The notes under the pieces: generated by a model
The model's input: only the letters and a program-made list of their open reading frames with translations
The model's database searches: none
What the model was told of the DNA's origin: nothing
Assembly: GCA_023512835.1 (NCBI GenBank)
Contig: CM042085.1
Coordinates: 6,486,062-6,550,061, forward strand
Length of the DNA: 64,000 bases
Reading direction: 5' to 3'
Origin: Taxillus chinensis
Lineage: Eukaryota > Streptophyta > Magnoliopsida > Santalales > Loranthaceae
Shown here: piece after piece, positions 58,790 through 64,000 of the stretch
Layout: each line of letters begins with the position of its first letter
How positions within the stretch are numbered: the stretch's first letter is position 1
Translations under genes and position numbers: made by a program

Positions 58790-59364
58790 ACTTTGGTTTT
58801 GAAAATACCTATTTGGGTCGGTGTTTTTGATTTTTTTGTTTTTAAAATTCGTTTTAAAAAAATGTATTGGAAATTGTTTTAGATTTAGTCTTTTTTGTTT
58901 GGTAGTAGTTTTTAGTAAAATTAAAAACAGATAATAAGGTCGCCAGAGGACATTGCTGGATTGTGCAGGGAGTCGTCGCGCTGTGGCCGGACTGGCAAGG
59001 GAAGCTTTGCGCCGTCGCCAGACTAGTAGGAAGAAGCCATCACAACGCAGATCTAGAGTTGACGGGGGGAGGGCGCTGTCGCTGGACTGTGCGGGGGGGG
59101 GGGGTCATCAAGGGTGGGTCGCCGGACTGATAAGAGGGCCGTTGCTGTCGCCGGTAGTGGGGCGGTCGCAGAATTTGATATCGCTTGGCCGAAAAACAGA
59201 AAACGCATATTGAAAACACCCAAAATATGTTTTCGTTTTCTTGTATTTAAAACACTTGGTTTTCAAAAACAAAAATTAAAAACAACAACCAAACAAGAAA
59301 ATAGAGGTATTTTCCGTTTTAAAATGCAGAAAACAGTTTCAGGATACAGCAACCAAACACACTC
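58790..59364. mobile_element. MITE with GC-rich core, about 575 bp
   Basis: The right end is AACCAAACACACTC (complement GAGTGTGTTTGGTTGCTG), followed by TAA (59365-59367). The left end is less clear; ACTTTGGTTTTGAAAATACC after TAA is the best partner. The shells repeat the GTTTTC / GAAAAC motifs of the 48479 and 56325 elements. The core at about 58940-59175 is GC-rich with GTCGCC(A/G)GACT units and a G12 run near 59091. Confidence 0.6.
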
Positions 59365-60535
59365 TAATATTTCTCGATTTGAAGTCCTATTTTTCGAACC
59401 GAAAACTTATTTTTCGAACTGAAGTCTTATTTCCTGAATTGAAGTTCAACGCAACTAGTTTTCTAATATTAATGTAATTCTTGAAACGATGTTCTCTCAA
59501 ATCAATTTAAACACGTCATCTTCTACGATTGCAATGATCAACAAATTCAAAAATTGTTGGAACCGAAGTTCATTGAATTGATTTAAACACATTATTTGTC
59601 ACTAATGCAATTGATAGTTTCACACCCTCAAATATATCATCTGTCACGTCAATCCGGTTGATGAATCTGATCAATAATCTCAATCCAATATCAGTGTCTG
59701 TTATCAAAATTGAATTTTTTATTTCTCCGTACCAAATGATTCAATTTAAACTTGAAGGATACAAAATAGATTACATCCCAATAACAAAACAGGCTCCAAG
59801 AAGTATTAAAACAAATCCTCCGAAGGGAAGAGATTTGTGCAAAACAAGTTGGAACACTCATGCTGGCCTTAATAATTTAAGAGTTTTGTTATGTTATTTG
59901 GCGATTGCGCGCGTCATCAGTTAACATAACATTTATTTATTAATTTACAAGTTTTAATACATATTCAATAAATACATACATGTCAAATTAGCGCGCGATG
60001 ATGACACAAAAAAGTATTTTTCATAATATAAGAGGATGATCTTAAGGGCATTCGCTTAAGTTTTCATAAATTTTAACTAAAAATGAATTTTTTAAAAATT
60101 TTATTTTAAATTTTATTTTATTTAAAAAAATCATATATATTCTATTTCCTTTAATTTTTATATTTTATTAAAATAGTAATATTCTTCTTTTTTCTCCCTT
60201 ATACTCTGTCATTTAAAAATTCACGTTTTTAAAAAATATTAAAGTATAATTTTTTTTTTGAAAATAAACATTTTTAAATTTATTTTCTAAATATAACAAA
60301 GTTCTATTTATTTTTTAATCTACTAATTATATTCTAGATATGCGAATAAGTATGTCTTATAATTTTTTCTATAGGACATACTCTTTGTTTTCTAATTTTA
60401 TTCCTCCATTCTTTTAAAAATAAAGGTTTAACTATCTCTAATAAATTTAAGCTAAAATTTAATTTAGAAAATTGACTTAAAATACTGGTCTTCTCCCACT
60501 CGGACGACCATGCCGGTCACAGAACAACACCTCTA
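59365..60535. other. Intergenic; possible AT-rich MITE
   Basis: An open frame at 59658-59924 (plus) is unassigned. At about 60052-60490 the ends GGCATTCGCTTAAG and (complement of the right end) AGTATTTTAAGTCAATT are loosely inverted and enclose very AT-rich sequence; I treat this as a possible MITE only. Confidence 0.35.
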
Positions 60536-60784
60536 ATGACGGAGCTGAAAGAGAGTCTGCTTCCTCCCAAGCCCGACAGGGCCTCCAACCTCCGTGATGC
60601 CTCCTCCCTCAATTTCCCTTGCGCCGCCGGACGCCAGCCATTCCAGATCAATTGTTACTTCAGCCGATCTGTGGCCTCCCGCCACCCTCTCGCCCAATTT
60701 GTGCGGGCGAGAGCTGGTGACATAACCAGGAGGAGCCGAGGAGGCTTGTGGAGCTCAAGTTGGAGTAATAAAATAAAAGAATAA
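60536..60784 (+). pseudogene. Fragment resembling the N-terminus of an MRS2/MGT magnesium transporter
   Basis: The open frame begins MTELKESLLPPKP...NLRDAS, very like the start of plant CorA-type MRS2/MGT proteins (M-S/T-E-L-K-E-x-LLPP-x-P followed by NLRDAS). After about residue 37 (near 60646) the similarity stops and an unrelated Arg/Ser-rich tail runs to the stop. The expected continuation with the conserved GLKKRGQG region and the GMN-containing membrane segments is absent. It is best read as a captured or truncated exon fragment. The match is short and from memory. Confidence 0.5.
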
Positions 60785-62781
<1,997 letters not shown>

Positions 62782-63453
62782 TAGTTAGAATAATTTGTCC
62801 TACATTATCTAAGGGGGCGCAAGTCAAGACCATTAAAGTCATGTGAGCCAATCCTTAAGGAGTTTAAATTAAAGTAAACAACATTATAACACATGCATAC
62901 CTGCATTTTGGCTTGATCAAACAAGTAGTATTAGAACTTAGTTGTTTTCAAAATGTTATATGATGTAATTTCATGGACCATGCTATAAAAAATTTTATTA
63001 TAAGTGTGATTGCTATGATGTGTGGTTGATCTAAGATATGAGATATATTGTTGCCTACAGGAGAAAACCAAGTTTATTAATAAGAAAAAAGCGAGTCTTA
63101 ATGAGACAATACATTTTAATGTCACATCAATGTCATATTACAATACATCTATTACCTTTTAAAGGAGATAATATTACAATACATGTAGACCTATACTTTG
63201 GCCTAATCTAATAAGTGACATCAGAGCATAATTATGTCTGAGATGTCATGTGATATAATTTCATAAACCTTGCTAAAAAAATTCATTAAGTGTGCTTGTT
63301 ATGCTCTGTGATATGAGAGAGATTGTTGTTTAAAGAAGAAGAGCTAAGTCTTAATGTCATAATACCTTTGAAAGCCATGTGTGGGATGTCCCATAAGTAC
63401 AAAATAGATAATATTATAACATTTATATAGCCTGCACCTTGATTGGTTTAACA
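62782..63453 (+). mobile_element. Second tandem TRIM array, degenerate (3 LTR-like, 2 internal regions)
   Basis: LTR-like units lie at about 62782-62923, 63049-63213 and 63324-63453. They share TATTATAACAC/ATATTACAATAC/ATATTATAACAT, GCATTTTGGCTTGATC-type 3' ends and TAACA/TAATA endings. Each of the first two is followed by a primer-binding-like site (AGTAGTATTAGAAC; TGACATCAGAGC, 10 of 12 bases of the initiator-Met type). The internal regions (about 110-125 bp) share TGATGTAATTTCATGGACC / TGATATAATTTCATAAACC and GTGTG(A/C)TTG(C/T)TATG. Flanking duplications are not evident. Confidence 0.65.
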
Positions 63454-64000
63454 AATATAACTTTGGTTTTAATTTTACATTAGATTTGGTTATTTGATTT
63501 ATTTTTTATTTTGTAGTCAAATTATTATTTAACAAAAAAACGAAAAAGAATAAAATAACTAAAATAAAGAATACAAAATTTAATGTAAAAGCGCAACCGA
63601 AGTGAAATCAAACCAATTAAAATTACAATTCAGTTTAATTTGTGGGTTCAAATTTCAATTTTCAGTTATTTGGAATATTCTTATATTAGACTATAATAAA
63701 TACACTTTTTTTTTAATTTAATTGATTTATAAATATTTTTCCTTAAGATATGTTATATACATATTTTTATATAGCATTATAATAAAAAAATTACATATAT
63801 AACTTATAAATTAAAAGTTATAAAGAAATGAAATTTGCTACGCAAGAAGCAATTGGCGTGGAAAAATGCCATTGAAAGACTGTCATTGCTCCATCCCAAC
63901 GAAATTACATATTCCCTAACATAAAATCATAGAATTCATAGGAAATATTGGTTGATTAGGTCTGTGATTTTCATTGATTTTGGAAAGATTTTATATTTGA
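63454..64000. other. AT-rich window end, no gene recognised
   Basis: No feature is seen. A balanced patch at 63840-63920 is too short to classify. Confidence 0.4.

Overview
This is a gene-poor, AT-rich stretch of a flowering-plant nuclear genome. The evidence is introns with GT-AG (one GC-AG) borders, plant-specific gene families, and dense remains of plant transposon classes. I cannot place the species. The GC-rich coding sequence of the protease gene stands out sharply from its AT-rich surroundings.

Four genes look intact. Two tandem alpha/beta-hydrolase paralogues lie on the minus strand (1974-3613, 348 aa; 5969-7554, 340 aa), each with four coding exons in the same phases. A TFL1/CENTRORADIALIS-type floral repressor (33054-34146, plus strand, four exons, 173 aa) sits alone in about 20 kb of repeats. 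A secreted subtilisin-like protease (41976-44956, minus strand, two exons, 768 aa) follows. I see no pathway linking these genes; they appear to be independent loci, apart from the local hydrolase duplication.

The rest is repeats and relics. A decayed hAT transposase with a BED zinc finger occupies 11.8-14.0 kb, and a 1.6-kb foldback element with internal tandem repeats occupies 14.9-16.5 kb. A segmental duplication (17.95-22.3 kb) has each copy broken by different insertions. Three TRIM (terminal-repeat-in-miniature) loci are present. Two are LTR-int-LTR-int-LTR arrays (24.0-25.0 and 62.8-63.5 kb), and one is a near-intact 334-bp element (51.9-52.3 kb). About a dozen short elements have GAGC-type inverted termini and 3-bp TTA/TAA target duplications, as in PIF/Harbinger MITEs. 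Six of these carry a very GC-rich, minisatellite-like core in an AT-rich shell. Genic debris includes a 215-bp 25S rDNA fragment (49.8-50.0 kb), a broken FAD-dependent amine-oxidase-like gene (57.2-57.6 kb, minus), and a piece resembling the N-terminus of an MRS2 magnesium transporter (60.5 kb).

The observations I consider most unusual are the GC-cored MITEs (with a core-less relative in the same window), the TRIM array bounded by one target duplication, a 54-bp hAT micro-element with a perfect 8-bp target duplication, and the altered nucleophile elbow of the first hydrolase. All calls come from reading the sequence by eye. No database search or expression data were available.
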